A stretch of DNA of 64,000 nt. It comes from Streptomyces broussonetiae (GTDB taxonomy: Bacteria > Actinomycetota > Actinomycetes > Streptomycetales > Streptomycetaceae). The DNA is taken from the NCBI RefSeq assembly GCF_009796285.1, contig NZ_CP047020.1, forward strand, positions 3,162,001-3,226,000. The letters run 5' to 3'. Of this stretch, positions 35,846 through 44,450 are shown piece by piece (the stretch's first letter is position 1; every line of letters starts with the position of its first letter). A program made the position numbers and the translations under genes. A model generated the notes under the pieces. That model worked only from the letters and a program-made list of their open reading frames with translations, searched no databases and was not told the DNA's origin.

Positions 35846-37014
35846 GCGTAGAAGTACGCGTTCGGGTACGACGCGACGAGGCTCGCCACGGACCGGTTGT
35901 AGGTGTTGGTGGAGTGGTACGTCACGTACGGCACGCCGTAGCGGTCGCGGTAGGTGACGAGCATCGAGTGGTCCTTGGACCCGTCCCGGTTGAAGTCCAT
36001 CTGGATCACGTCGCCGAGGTCCGCCTGGTAGACGTCGGCGAGCGGCGTGACGCGCTTGGAGGACAGGGCGAACCAGGAGAACTCGTTGACGCCGACGAAC
36101 GAGTCGGACTGGATGTCGGCGGTGCCGAACCACTTGTGGAAGTCGTTCGTGTAGCCCGGGACGTGCTTCCAGCCGCCCGCCTTCAGGGACTGGCTGACGA
36201 AGTTGGTGCAGTCACCGCCGTCGGCCTCGCCGTTGTAGTCCGGGTAGTCCGGGTTGTAGTGGCTCCAGTACTTCTGCGCGTACGCCACCATGGCCTTGTA
36301 GTCGTAGGCGCCACCGGTGAGGTTCTTGGGGTTGGCCGCTGCGGGCCAGCTGGTGGACGCGCGGGGCGCGTCCGGCGGGCCGTCGTCGGCGGCGGTGGTC
36401 TTCGCCTTGGCGACCGACGGCTTGGCGACCTGGTTAACGGCGAGATAGCCGTCGTCGGTGTCCTTGATGCCGGTCAGCTGCCAGTCGCCGCCGCGGTCGG
36501 CCTTGAAGGTCAGCTCGTGGTGCGCCTGGAAGCCGGTGGTCCTGGGTCCCTTGGCCGCCGGCTTCTTGTAGGTCAGTGTCGTGGTCTCGGTGACGGCGAC
36601 CTTGGCGCTTCGGCCGTGCACCTCGGTCGCGTCGAGCGTGACCTGCGTGCTGCCCGCGCTGTACTTCTCGCCGAGCTTGGCGAGCAGGCTCTTGCGGGTG
36701 CGCAACTGGCTCAGGGCGGTGGTCTGTTCGCTGTTCTGCCCGCCGGACATCCGCACGGACCCCCGAAAGCCGGACGTGTGCCGCGTGCCCGCGCTGCCGA
36801 CGCCGTCCACGAGGGCCTGGGTGCGGTCGGTGAAGACCGCGTCGGCCAGCTTCTGGAAGGTCGCCTTGGTGGCCGCGTCCACCGTCGGGTCGTTGGTGAC
36901 GGCGGCGCCCGCGCTCCAGTTGGGCACCAGGGCCACCCCGGCGACCACCGCGGCCGCCGAGGCCCCGATTATGGCCGTACGGCTCCGCTTACGGCTCAGT
37001 CTTCTTGATTTCAA
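35833..37014 (-). CDS. Secreted amidase-domain (putative wall hydrolase) protein
   Basis: The 393-residue protein starts with TTG at 37014 (AGGGGAA upstream) and a twin-Arg-rich signal sequence ending ~residue 38. The first half is a beta-rich accessory region; the second half is the Amidase_6 (PF12671-type) fold: YDYKAMVAYAQKYWSHYNPDYPDY, then GGDCTNFVSQSLKAGGW, whose Cys is the presumed nucleophile, and DHSMLVTYR, supplying the His. It may cleave peptidoglycan amide bonds. Two tandem inverted repeats lie in the leader. Confidence 0.82.
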   Translation of the reverse strand: MKSRRLSRKRSRTAIIGASAAAVVAGVALVPNWSAGAAVTNDPTVDAATKATFQKLADAVFTDRTQALVDGVGSAGTRHTSGFRGSVRMSGGQNSEQTTALSQLRTRKSLLAKLGEKYSAGSTQVTLDATEVHGRSAKVAVTETTTLTYKKPAAKGPRTTGFQAHHELTFKADRGGDWQLTGIKDTDDGYLAVNQVAKPSVAKAKTTAADDGPPDAPRASTSWPAAANPKNLTGGAYDYKAMVAYAQKYWSHYNPDYPDYNGEADGGDCTNFVSQSLKAGGWKHVPGYTNDFHKWFGTADIQSDSFVGVNEFSWFALSSKRVTPLADVYQADLGDVIQMDFNRDGSKDHSMLVTYRDRYGVPYVTYHSTNTYNRSVASLVASYPNAYFYAYRT

Positions 37015-37031
37015 TGATGTTCCCCTCTACG

Positions 37032-37066
37032 CCGGTACACCTACCGGACTCCGGTACACCTACCGG
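37032..37066. repeat. Tandem 16-bp palindromic repeats before the amidase gene
   Basis: Two identical copies of CCGGTACACCTACCGG (37032-37047 and 37051-37066), 19 bp apart. Each is a CCGGTA-n4-TACCGG inverted repeat. They start 18 bp upstream of the TTG start codon, on the same face of the helix to within two turns. They look like paired regulator sites or an RNA structure in the leader. Confidence 0.7.
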
Positions 37067-37141
37067 GATGGGGCATCCTTGCATGCCTCGTGTGGCAGAT
37101 GTGAAGGGGGTTGCACAAGTGGAACCAGGCCTTTATTCATG

Positions 37142-38437
37142 TCACTTGACGACCGTCGACCAGTCCGGGGACTGAGCCGGGTCGAGACTGCGCAGCGCGG
37201 CGACAGTCGAGGGCTTCTGGACGTCGAGCCAGTCGGCCAGCTCCTTGAAGGACACGCACCTGACACCCTTTTTGGTGCATATCTGCGGGATGACCTTGTC
37301 GATGGCCTTCATGTAGATGCTGCCGTTCCAGTGCTCGAAGTGGTTGCCGATGAACAGCGGTGCACGGCTGCCGTAGTAGACCCGGTTGAAGCCGTCCATG
37401 TAGGACTGGACGGTCTGCTGTTCCCACTGGTCGTACTTGGCCGGGTCGCCGTCGGTCTTGCCGCCCGACTGGTTGTAGAGGAAGTTGAAGTCCATCGACA
37501 GGCCCTGGAAGTCCTTGCCCGCGTAGGGCAGCATCTCGAGCGGGAAGTCCCAGACGCCGTTCTTCTTGGTGGGCCATATCTGGAAGTCGCCCGGGGAGCT
37601 GGCGTCGTAGCGCCAGCCGTAGCTCTTGATGGCCTTGAGCAGGTTGGGCTGGCCCTCCAGGCAGGGCGCCCGGCCGCCGGTGACCTCCTGCTTGAAGTCG
37701 AAGGGCAGGGCGGGGATGTCCTTGTACCCGGTGTTGGTCCTCCAGTTCTCCACGAAGGAGTAGAACTGGTCGATCTCGCTCTTCCACTGCGCGACGCTCC
37801 AGTCGCCGCCGCCCTTGGCGCCGCAGAAGTGGCCGTTGAAGTGGGTGCCGATGTCGTTGCCCTGCTCGTAGGCGAGGCGGAGCTGTTCCAGGGTGGTGCG
37901 GATGTGGTCGTCGGTGGGGTAGTCGATGGCGGCGTCACCGGGGTTGTGCATCGGGCCGTGGTACAGGTCCTTCTTGCTCTTGGGCAGCAGGTAGATGCCG
38001 GTGAGGAAGAAGGTCATGTGGGCGTTGTACTCCTTGGCCATCTCCCGGTAGTGCGAGAAGAGACGGTCGTCGCCCTCGAGCGCGCCGTCCCAGGAGAAGA
38101 CCACGAACTGCGGTGGCTTCTCACCGGGCTTGAGCGGCACCGGCTTGAGCGTGCCCTGCTGCGGGCCGGTGTAGGAGGTGGAGCCGTCACCGAGGATGTG
38201 GGTCTTGCCGTCCCACTTGGGGGTGGGGCTTGGCTTGGGGGCGGCTGCCTGGGTGTTCTTGCCGGAGGCGGCGGTCGGCGCGGTGTCGTCCTGGCGGTTC
38301 AGGGCCAGGTAACCGGCCACCAGCGAGGCCACGACGAGAAAGGCGGCCAGCGTCAGGACCTGCGGGCGGGTGGCGGCGGGGACGCGGCGGCCGGTGGTGG
38401 CTCGGCGGCGGCCCGTCGGTGGCTTCTTGCGGGACAT
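37142..38437 (-). CDS. Polysaccharide-deacetylase-like membrane-anchored protein
   Basis: The 431-residue protein has a basic N-terminus (MSRKKPPTGRRRA), one TM helix (LTLAAFLVVASLVAGYLAL), a Pro/Ser linker and an NodB-like barrel. VVFSWDGALEG stands where deacetylases have the TFDDG motif, and NDIGTHFNGHFCG where they have H-S/T-x3-H (here T-H-F-N-G-H). Several metal positions are altered (only one Asp in SWDGA), so catalysis is uncertain. ATG 38437 lies 47 bp after the PBP gene, suggesting one operon. Confidence 0.72.
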   Translation of the reverse strand: MSRKKPPTGRRRATTGRRVPAATRPQVLTLAAFLVVASLVAGYLALNRQDDTAPTAASGKNTQAAAPKPSPTPKWDGKTHILGDGSTSYTGPQQGTLKPVPLKPGEKPPQFVVFSWDGALEGDDRLFSHYREMAKEYNAHMTFFLTGIYLLPKSKKDLYHGPMHNPGDAAIDYPTDDHIRTTLEQLRLAYEQGNDIGTHFNGHFCGAKGGGDWSVAQWKSEIDQFYSFVENWRTNTGYKDIPALPFDFKQEVTGGRAPCLEGQPNLLKAIKSYGWRYDASSPGDFQIWPTKKNGVWDFPLEMLPYAGKDFQGLSMDFNFLYNQSGGKTDGDPAKYDQWEQQTVQSYMDGFNRVYYGSRAPLFIGNHFEHWNGSIYMKAIDKVIPQICTKKGVRCVSFKELADWLDVQKPSTVAALRSLDPAQSPDWSTVVK

Positions 38438-38484
38438 GCGCGGCTCATTCTCCGAGGGGGGTGAGGGTGGTGCGGGTCCGGTCG

Positions 38485-40746
38485 TCAGCCAAGACCCAGC
38501 GCGGCCGCCCAGAGGTTGTACGGCACGTTGTCGGCGGATGTTCCCGCCAGTCCCTGGAGAGGCAGGGGCTCGAGGGATTTCGCCAGGTCCATCCGGTAGA
38601 CGACGACGGCCGTGGAGACGGAGTCGGCACTGCCGGCGTACCAGGCGGCGATGTCCTTGCCGACGGTGTCCTTGTCGGCGGTGGTGCCGGCGGTCGCGGT
38701 GCCGGCCTTTCCGGCCACCCCCGGCCGGGCGGCGGCGGTGCCGGGGTGGGCGAGCCGGAAGGAGTCGGTGAGGGCGTCGGTGACGTCCTCGGCCACCTGG
38801 ACGCCGATCGCACGCGTGGCGTGCGGGGTGTTGAGGTCGAGCGGGGTGCCGTTGCGGGTGATCCGGCGCACCGAGTACGGCTCCGTGTGGGTGCCGTCGG
38901 CCGCGAACGTGGCGTACCCGCTCGCCATCCGGATCGCGCTCGGCGTCGAGTTGCCCAGCGACAGGGCGGGCACCTGGGGGCCGAAGCTGTCGGACAGCAG
39001 CCCGGAGGCCTCGGCGGTCCTGCGCACCTGGTCCAGGCCGGTGTCCATGCCCAGCTGCATGAACGGGGTGTTCACCGACTGGGCGAGCGCCTGGCGCAGG
39101 GTGACCTTCCCGTACGACTTGCCGCCGTCGTTGCGCGCGGCGACCTTCTTGCCGCTGCGGTCCCAGTACGGCCCCTCCGGGGTCATGACGGGAATGTTGT
39201 CGTTGCCGTCGTAGACGGTCTGCGGAGTGACGGGGGTGGCGGGGCCGCTGCGCGTCTTGTGGACGCCCTGTTCCAGCCCTGCGGCGTAGACGAACGGCAG
39301 GAAGGCGGTGCCGGCCGGGACCGTGGCCGCGTTGGACTCGTTGTAGCCCTGCGTACGGTGGTCGGGGCCGCCGTAGACCGCGAGGATCCGGCCGTCGGTG
39401 GCGACGGAGGCGGCGCCGTAGTGGGCGTCCTTCGCCGGTCCCGGATCCTTCTGCTTGGCCTCCTTGCGGGCCTTGGTGACGGCGTCGGTGAGCGCCTGCT
39501 CCCGTTTGCGGTCGAAGGTCGTGTAGATCTGGTAGCCGCCCAGGTCGAACTGCTGGTCGGTCAGATGGGCGGCCTTCTTGACGTACTGCGAGGCCAGTTC
39601 GACCAGGTAGTCGCTCTGCGCACCGGTGTTGTAGAGCGGGTTGGTCTTCAGCGGCTCGGGAAACGTCTTGTACGTGGTGCGCTGCTGCGGGGTCAGCTTG
39701 TGGATCTTGACCATGCGGTCCAGGATCCACTTCCAGCGCTCCACGGCCCGCTGGTGGTTGGCCGCGCCGAGCGTCGGGTCGTACAGACCGGCGCCCTTGA
39801 GCAGTCCGGCGAGCATGGCCGCCTCGGAGACGTTGAGCTTGCTGACGTCCTTGCCGTAGTACGCCTGCGCGGCGCGCTGGATGCCGTAGCTGCCGCGGCC
39901 GAACCAGCTGGTGTTGAGGTAGCCCTCCAGGATCTGGTCCTTGCTCATCTTGTTGTCGAGCTTGAGGGCGATCATCGCCTCGGTGAACTTGCGACTGATC
40001 GTCCGGTTCTGGTTGAGATAGACGTTTTTGACGTACTGCTGGGTGATGGTGGACCCGCCCGCGGTGTCCCCCTCGCCCACCGTCTGCCACAGGCCGCGGG
40101 TGATGCCCCGCACGGATATGCCGGGGTCGGAGTAGAAGGTCTCGTTCTCCGCCGCCAGCACCGCCCAGCGGACGTCCTGGGGGATGTCCTTCAGGGGCAT
40201 CGCCTGCCGCTGCACCCAGCCCGTACGGGCCATCGGGGTCCCGTCGGACCAGAAGTACACATTGTCCTGCTGGGTGGCGTACGTGTTGAGGTTGCTCGGT
40301 ATGTCGGTCATCGCGTACGCCGTGACGAGGAAGGCGCCGAGCAGCCCGAGCGAGGCGAAGAAGCCGCCGATCCACTGGCGCCAGGAGGGTATCCAGCGGC
40401 GCCAGCCGGTGCGGCCGGGACGGGGATAGACGGGCTTGAGGCGGCGCGCGTAGGGCGCGAGTCTGCGCGCGTACGGCGCCAGAGGCGCAAGCCACGCGAG
40501 CAGCCGGCGGGCCGTCGTCGCGGCCGTGGCCACGGCGCGTTGCCGTGCGGAGGTACGGGTACTGCGCCGGCGCCCGGACCGGCTGCCGTGCACAGGCGGT
40601 TCCGGCGGGGCAGGCACGCGCAGCTGCATGGTCTCGTCGGGCCTGGCGGCACCGACGCGCAGATGCAGGGTCTCCTCGACGTCGGGCGACTCCTTGCCCT
40701 GCTCTCCCCCTCGGGGTTGTTTCTGTCCCCCCGACGCGTCAGTCAC
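38485..40746 (-). CDS. Class A penicillin-binding protein with degenerate transpeptidase site
   Basis: The ~753-residue protein has a cytosolic Arg-rich N-terminus with two similar EETLHLRV/DETMQLRV segments, then a TM helix (~125-146). A glycosyltransferase 51 domain has intact motifs: ENETFYSDPGISVRG (Glu ~200) and GGSTITQQYVKN. The transpeptidase domain's S-x-x-K is replaced by T-A-F-L (residues ~480-483, in VPAGTAFLPF) and the KTG box by KAG (680-682), although SVN remains. It probably polymerises glycan but cannot cross-link. GTG 40746 follows GGAGGGGA. Confidence 0.87.
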   Translation of the reverse strand: MTDASGGQKQPRGGEQGKESPDVEETLHLRVGAARPDETMQLRVPAPPEPPVHGSRSGRRRSTRTSARQRAVATAATTARRLLAWLAPLAPYARRLAPYARRLKPVYPRPGRTGWRRWIPSWRQWIGGFFASLGLLGAFLVTAYAMTDIPSNLNTYATQQDNVYFWSDGTPMARTGWVQRQAMPLKDIPQDVRWAVLAAENETFYSDPGISVRGITRGLWQTVGEGDTAGGSTITQQYVKNVYLNQNRTISRKFTEAMIALKLDNKMSKDQILEGYLNTSWFGRGSYGIQRAAQAYYGKDVSKLNVSEAAMLAGLLKGAGLYDPTLGAANHQRAVERWKWILDRMVKIHKLTPQQRTTYKTFPEPLKTNPLYNTGAQSDYLVELASQYVKKAAHLTDQQFDLGGYQIYTTFDRKREQALTDAVTKARKEAKQKDPGPAKDAHYGAASVATDGRILAVYGGPDHRTQGYNESNAATVPAGTAFLPFVYAAGLEQGVHKTRSGPATPVTPQTVYDGNDNIPVMTPEGPYWDRSGKKVAARNDGGKSYGKVTLRQALAQSVNTPFMQLGMDTGLDQVRRTAEASGLLSDSFGPQVPALSLGNSTPSAIRMASGYATFAADGTHTEPYSVRRITRNGTPLDLNTPHATRAIGVQVAEDVTDALTDSFRLAHPGTAAARPGVAGKAGTATAGTTADKDTVGKDIAAWYAGSADSVSTAVVVYRMDLAKSLEPLPLQGLAGTSADNVPYNLWAAALGLG

Positions 40747-40921
40747 GACGGCGTCTCCCCTCCGCACTCGCTCTTGCTCGCGCGGTGAACTAAGCGTTCT
40801 CGCAACGGCGGAAACAAGCTATCAGCGTATTTTCCAAACCCTCACACATGTGTCTGTGAAGATGGCCGTTCGACCCGGATCAAGGGGTCGAAACCCCGGG
40901 CCCGACGGCTAATCTGGGCCC

Positions 40922-41134
40922 ATGCCTCGCTATGAGTACCGCTGCCGGACCTGCGGCGACACCTTCGAACTCAGCCGTCCGATGGCGGAATCCGCCGCCC
41001 CCGCGACCTGCCCCACGGGGCATGACGACACGGTGAAACTGCTGTCCACCGTGGCTGTGGGGGGTACGGCAGGCCCTGCGCCCGCCCCCGCGGGCGGCGG
41101 GGGCGGGTGTTGTGGTGGAGGGTGCTGCGGCTAG
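40922..41134 (+). CDS. FmdB-family zinc-ribbon protein
   Basis: The 70-residue protein begins MPRYEYRCRTCGDTFELSRPM, the classic FmdB start with one C-x-x-C pair. The second metal pair is C-P-x-G-H instead of C-x-x-C. The tail is Gly/Cys-rich (GGGGCCGGGCCG). Proposed regulators or zinc-binding small proteins; the role is unknown. ATG directly follows TCTGGGCCC. It overlaps the convergent HAD gene by 4 bp. Confidence 0.85.
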   Translation: MPRYEYRCRTCGDTFELSRPMAESAAPATCPTGHDDTVKLLSTVAVGGTAGPAPAPAGGGGGCCGGGCCG

Positions 41135-41940
41135 GCGGACCGGGCCGCGTCCAAGAATTCCCTGAGAATTCGCTCCCCCGCCAGGACGCCCCGCTCCGGC
41201 AGGGCGCAGACCGCCGGGGCCGTCCAGCCCGTGTCGGCCAGTTCGCCGTGTCCCGGGCGCCAGCCGCGGTCGGCGGCCAGCAGCAGGTCGGCGTCGAGCA
41301 GCGAGTCCCCCGCCGCCAGCGTCAGCTGCGCGCCGGTGCGGCGGGCGACCTCGCGGACGGCCGCGCTCTTGGTGAGCGGCTTGGGGACGGCGTAGATCTT
41401 GCGGCCCTGGAGCGAGACGGTCCAGCCCCGGGGCTCCGCCCACTCCGCCAGCTCCTTCACCCAGCCGTCGGGCAGCAGGGCGCGCTCGACGACGAGGTAG
41501 ACGAACAGGTCCTCGGCGACCCGGTGCTTGCGCACCCACGCCGGGTCGGCGGTCCGCAGCAGATGTTCGCGCACCTCCGCCAGCGACGCGCACTCGTCGG
41601 CCAGCCGGGCCTGCACGCCCGCGTGCCACTCGGCGTCGGTGACCCCGTCGACCAGCAGATGGCCGCCGTTGGCACAGATCGCGTACGTGGGGGGCGGCCC
41701 GGGCAGGTTGATCCGCTGGTACTGCTTGCGTGTCCTGGTCGTGGTCGGCACGAAGACGGACGTGTCCCCGAGGTCGGTCAGCAGCCGGGCCGCCGTCTCG
41801 GTCAGGTAGGAGAGCGGCCTGGCCTCGTGCACCTCCACGCACAGCAGCCGGGGTGCCCGGGCGTCCGGCATGGTCAGCGCCAGGGCCGCCGAGGAGTAGA
41901 TGAGCGTACGGTCGAGGTCGCTCGCCACCAGCACCGCCAT
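41131..41940 (-). CDS. HAD hydrolase of the Ter biosynthetic module
   Basis: The 269-residue HAD (Cof/trehalose-phosphatase-like) protein has motif I VLVASDLDRTLIYSS, motif II PTTTRTRKQYQRI and motif IV AAGDSLLDADLLLAAD. The family partners the phosphoribosyltransferase/StiP gene in tellurium-stress loci, where it is proposed to dephosphorylate a nucleoside-like product. It starts at an ATG sharing a base with the upstream stop (TGATG), so it is strictly coupled. Last gene of a three-gene operon. Confidence 0.82.
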   Translation of the reverse strand: MAVLVASDLDRTLIYSSAALALTMPDARAPRLLCVEVHEARPLSYLTETAARLLTDLGDTSVFVPTTTRTRKQYQRINLPGPPPTYAICANGGHLLVDGVTDAEWHAGVQARLADECASLAEVREHLLRTADPAWVRKHRVAEDLFVYLVVERALLPDGWVKELAEWAEPRGWTVSLQGRKIYAVPKPLTKSAAVREVARRTGAQLTLAAGDSLLDADLLLAADRGWRPGHGELADTGWTAPAVCALPERGVLAGERILREFLDAARSA

Positions 41941-44414
41941 CAGACGTTCACCGCCCTGCCGTCGGCGCCCGTGGCACCGCGCGTGTACTGGGGGTGGATC
42001 AACCCGACGCAGGTGTACGGCAGTTCACCGACCTCCTCGACCGGCACCCCGCGCTGCTCGGCGAGCAGGCGCACATGGTCGAGGTCGGCGCCGGCCCCCG
42101 CCCGCGCGAGGATCTTCCACGGCACGCGCCGCAGCAGCACCCGGGTGGTCTCGCCGACGCCGGGCTTGACGAGGTTCACGTCGTGGATGCCGTACTCCTC
42201 GCTGATCCGCTCCACGGCCCGCCAGCCGGCCCAGGTCGGAGCGCGGTCCTCGGCCATCAGCTCCTTGACGGCGGTGCCGACGCGGTCGGCGACCTCCGGG
42301 AAGCGGGCGGACACGGCGTCGAGGAAGGCCACGGAGACGTCGGAACCGGCCAGTTCGCGGTAGAACTTGGCGCCGTGGAAGTCGTCCGGACCGACCAGGT
42401 CGGCGCGCAGGACCGTACGTGATATCAGGCCGGACACCGTCGAGTTCAGGCAGGCCGAGGGGATGAGGAAGTCCTCGCGGGTGCCGTAGGTGCGCACGCA
42501 GGAGCCCGGATCGGCAAGGACGGCGATCTCCGGGTCGAAGCCGCCGGTGCCCTCCGTCTTCTCGAACTCCTCGACGGCCTGGGCGAGTTCCCGGGTGATC
42601 GCGCCCTTGCCGGTCCAGCCGTCCACGAACACGACGTCCCGGGGGTCGTGGTGCGCGGCGAGCCAGCGCAGCGCGTTGGCGTCGATCCCCCGGCCGCGCA
42701 CGATCGACACGGCGTAGTGCGGGAGGTCGAGGCCGTGCCGGAACTGCGCCCAGCGGCGCATCAGGACACCGACCGGGGTTCCTGCCCGGGCCAGCGACAC
42801 GAGCACCGGACGCGGCGACCGCTCGGCGAGGACCGTCTCCGTCACCACTCCGACGGCCTGCGCGATCCGGACGGCGGAGGTGTCGAGGGCCGCGTGGAAC
42901 AGCTCCTGGTACTGCTCGCTGGGCTGGTACTCCACCGGCAGCGACTCGGCGTAGTGCGCCCCGCCGCTCTGGATGGCCTCCTCCCGCTCCTCGGTCGGCG
43001 CCTCCAGGGTGACGTCGGAGAGGTCCTGGAGCAGCCAGCCGACCTCCTCGGGCGCGTACGAGGAGAATGCGGGGCCGCGGAGGGGCTCGGGCAGCATGGC
43101 CGGCCTTTCGGGAGCGTGCGGGGTAGCGGGGACGCCGGTCTTGGGGACGTAGGAGGGGACGACCGCGAGCAGGACGTGCGGGACGTGCGCCGCGAGCCGG
43201 GCCAGCAGGCCGTCGGGCGCGTGCAGGGCCGGGGTGTCGGCGACGGAGTCGACCACGGCGACGACGGCGTCGAAGTCCGCGCCCGCCACGTTGTAGGCGT
43301 ACCGCTCGCCGGGGCCGTCCGCCGGGTCGTCGTGGGCGGGGAAGACCAGCCGGGTGCGGATGGCATAGCCGGGGTCGTCCAGCGCGAGGACGGGCGAGCG
43401 GGTGGTGGTGGAGAACCGCACCTCGGCGGCGACGGCCCGCTCCAGCTCACCGGCGAGGCGGAGGGGGGCGTACATCAGCTCTTCGAAGCCGAGGACGAGG
43501 ACACGGTGGGCATCGGCGGGCAGGGCCTCACGTATGCGTGCGGCCATCTCGGGGAGCGCGGCCTCCAGCCGGTCCCGGTGAGCAGGCGTGAACCCGTGTC
43601 GCCCGCCGTCGGGGAGGCCCGCCGGCCAGCGCAGGTCGAGTCGGCGAGGGGCGCGGGGGACCACGCGGGCGACCGCGTCGGCCGCGCGACCGGCGGGCTC
43701 GTGGTGAGCCACCAGCCGCTGCCCCGCCTCCAGCACTCCCTTGGGCAGCCTGACGACCCCGGAGGCGGCAGCCACGAGATCCACCCGTGCGCCGATCTCA
43801 CCGGCGAACCGTTTCATCCGCTCGGCATCCTCGGCGGAACGCATATCGACCAGCGCGACCACCACGTACCGCCCGCGCGGATAGCGCACGTGCAGGTCAC
43901 GAATGGTGTTCAGCACGGTGTTCCCGGTGGAGAACTCGTCGTCGACGAGCACCAGCGGCCCGCCCCCGGCCAGCAGCGCAGGGTCCTGCGGCAGCAGCAG
44001 GTGCGACGTGGCGTGGGAGTGCGACTCCTCGAAGCCGCCGGCCCGGGCGAGACCGGCCACCGGCCGGCGCGTGGAGTGCAGATACGGCGCGGTAGCGAGC
44101 CCGTCGGCCACGGCGTGCCCCAGCCCCGTCGCGGTCTCGGCATAGCCGAGGACGACGGCCCGGGCCGCCTCCGCCTCGCCGAGCAGTCCGGCGACCCTGC
44201 GGCCCAGCCGGAACCCGTGCGAGTGGACCACGGACGGCGACTGCGGGACATGCTTGCCGAGCACGTTGGAGACCAGCAGATGGGCCCGCTTGGGGTTGCG
44301 CCGCAGGGCGAGCCCGAGCAGGTCCTGCAGACCGTCGTCCCCCACGAGTTCGACCCCGAGTCGCTCAGCGACCCAGGCGCCGGACCAGACCCCGTCGTTC
44401 ACTGCGTTGTTCAT
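41940..44414 (-). CDS. Fused phosphoribosyltransferase-TRSP / StiP-type protein
   Basis: The 824-residue fusion has an N-terminal orotate-PRTase-like domain with the PRPP motif LVLVDDEFSTGNTVLNTI (~150-170). A TRSP-like middle follows (RVLVLGFEELMYAPLRLAGEL, YAYNVAGADFDAVVAVVD). The C-terminal half (SSYAPEEVGWLLQDLSDVTLEAPTEE... VSLARAGTPVGVLMRRW, VFVDGWTGKGAITRELAQAV) is the StiP/PRTase_1 domain with its own PRPP-type loop. In other bacteria these are separate Ter-locus genes. ATG 44414 with AAGGA; TTG 44444 is unlikely. Confidence 0.82.
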   Translation of the reverse strand: MNNAVNDGVWSGAWVAERLGVELVGDDGLQDLLGLALRRNPKRAHLLVSNVLGKHVPQSPSVVHSHGFRLGRRVAGLLGEAEAARAVVLGYAETATGLGHAVADGLATAPYLHSTRRPVAGLARAGGFEESHSHATSHLLLPQDPALLAGGGPLVLVDDEFSTGNTVLNTIRDLHVRYPRGRYVVVALVDMRSAEDAERMKRFAGEIGARVDLVAAASGVVRLPKGVLEAGQRLVAHHEPAGRAADAVARVVPRAPRRLDLRWPAGLPDGGRHGFTPAHRDRLEAALPEMAARIREALPADAHRVLVLGFEELMYAPLRLAGELERAVAAEVRFSTTTRSPVLALDDPGYAIRTRLVFPAHDDPADGPGERYAYNVAGADFDAVVAVVDSVADTPALHAPDGLLARLAAHVPHVLLAVVPSYVPKTGVPATPHAPERPAMLPEPLRGPAFSSYAPEEVGWLLQDLSDVTLEAPTEEREEAIQSGGAHYAESLPVEYQPSEQYQELFHAALDTSAVRIAQAVGVVTETVLAERSPRPVLVSLARAGTPVGVLMRRWAQFRHGLDLPHYAVSIVRGRGIDANALRWLAAHHDPRDVVFVDGWTGKGAITRELAQAVEEFEKTEGTGGFDPEIAVLADPGSCVRTYGTREDFLIPSACLNSTVSGLISRTVLRADLVGPDDFHGAKFYRELAGSDVSVAFLDAVSARFPEVADRVGTAVKELMAEDRAPTWAGWRAVERISEEYGIHDVNLVKPGVGETTRVLLRRVPWKILARAGAGADLDHVRLLAEQRGVPVEEVGELPYTCVGLIHPQYTRGATGADGRAVNV

Positions 44415-44450
44415 GCGTTCCTTGGGCGGTATGGAAAGGATCAACCGGGT

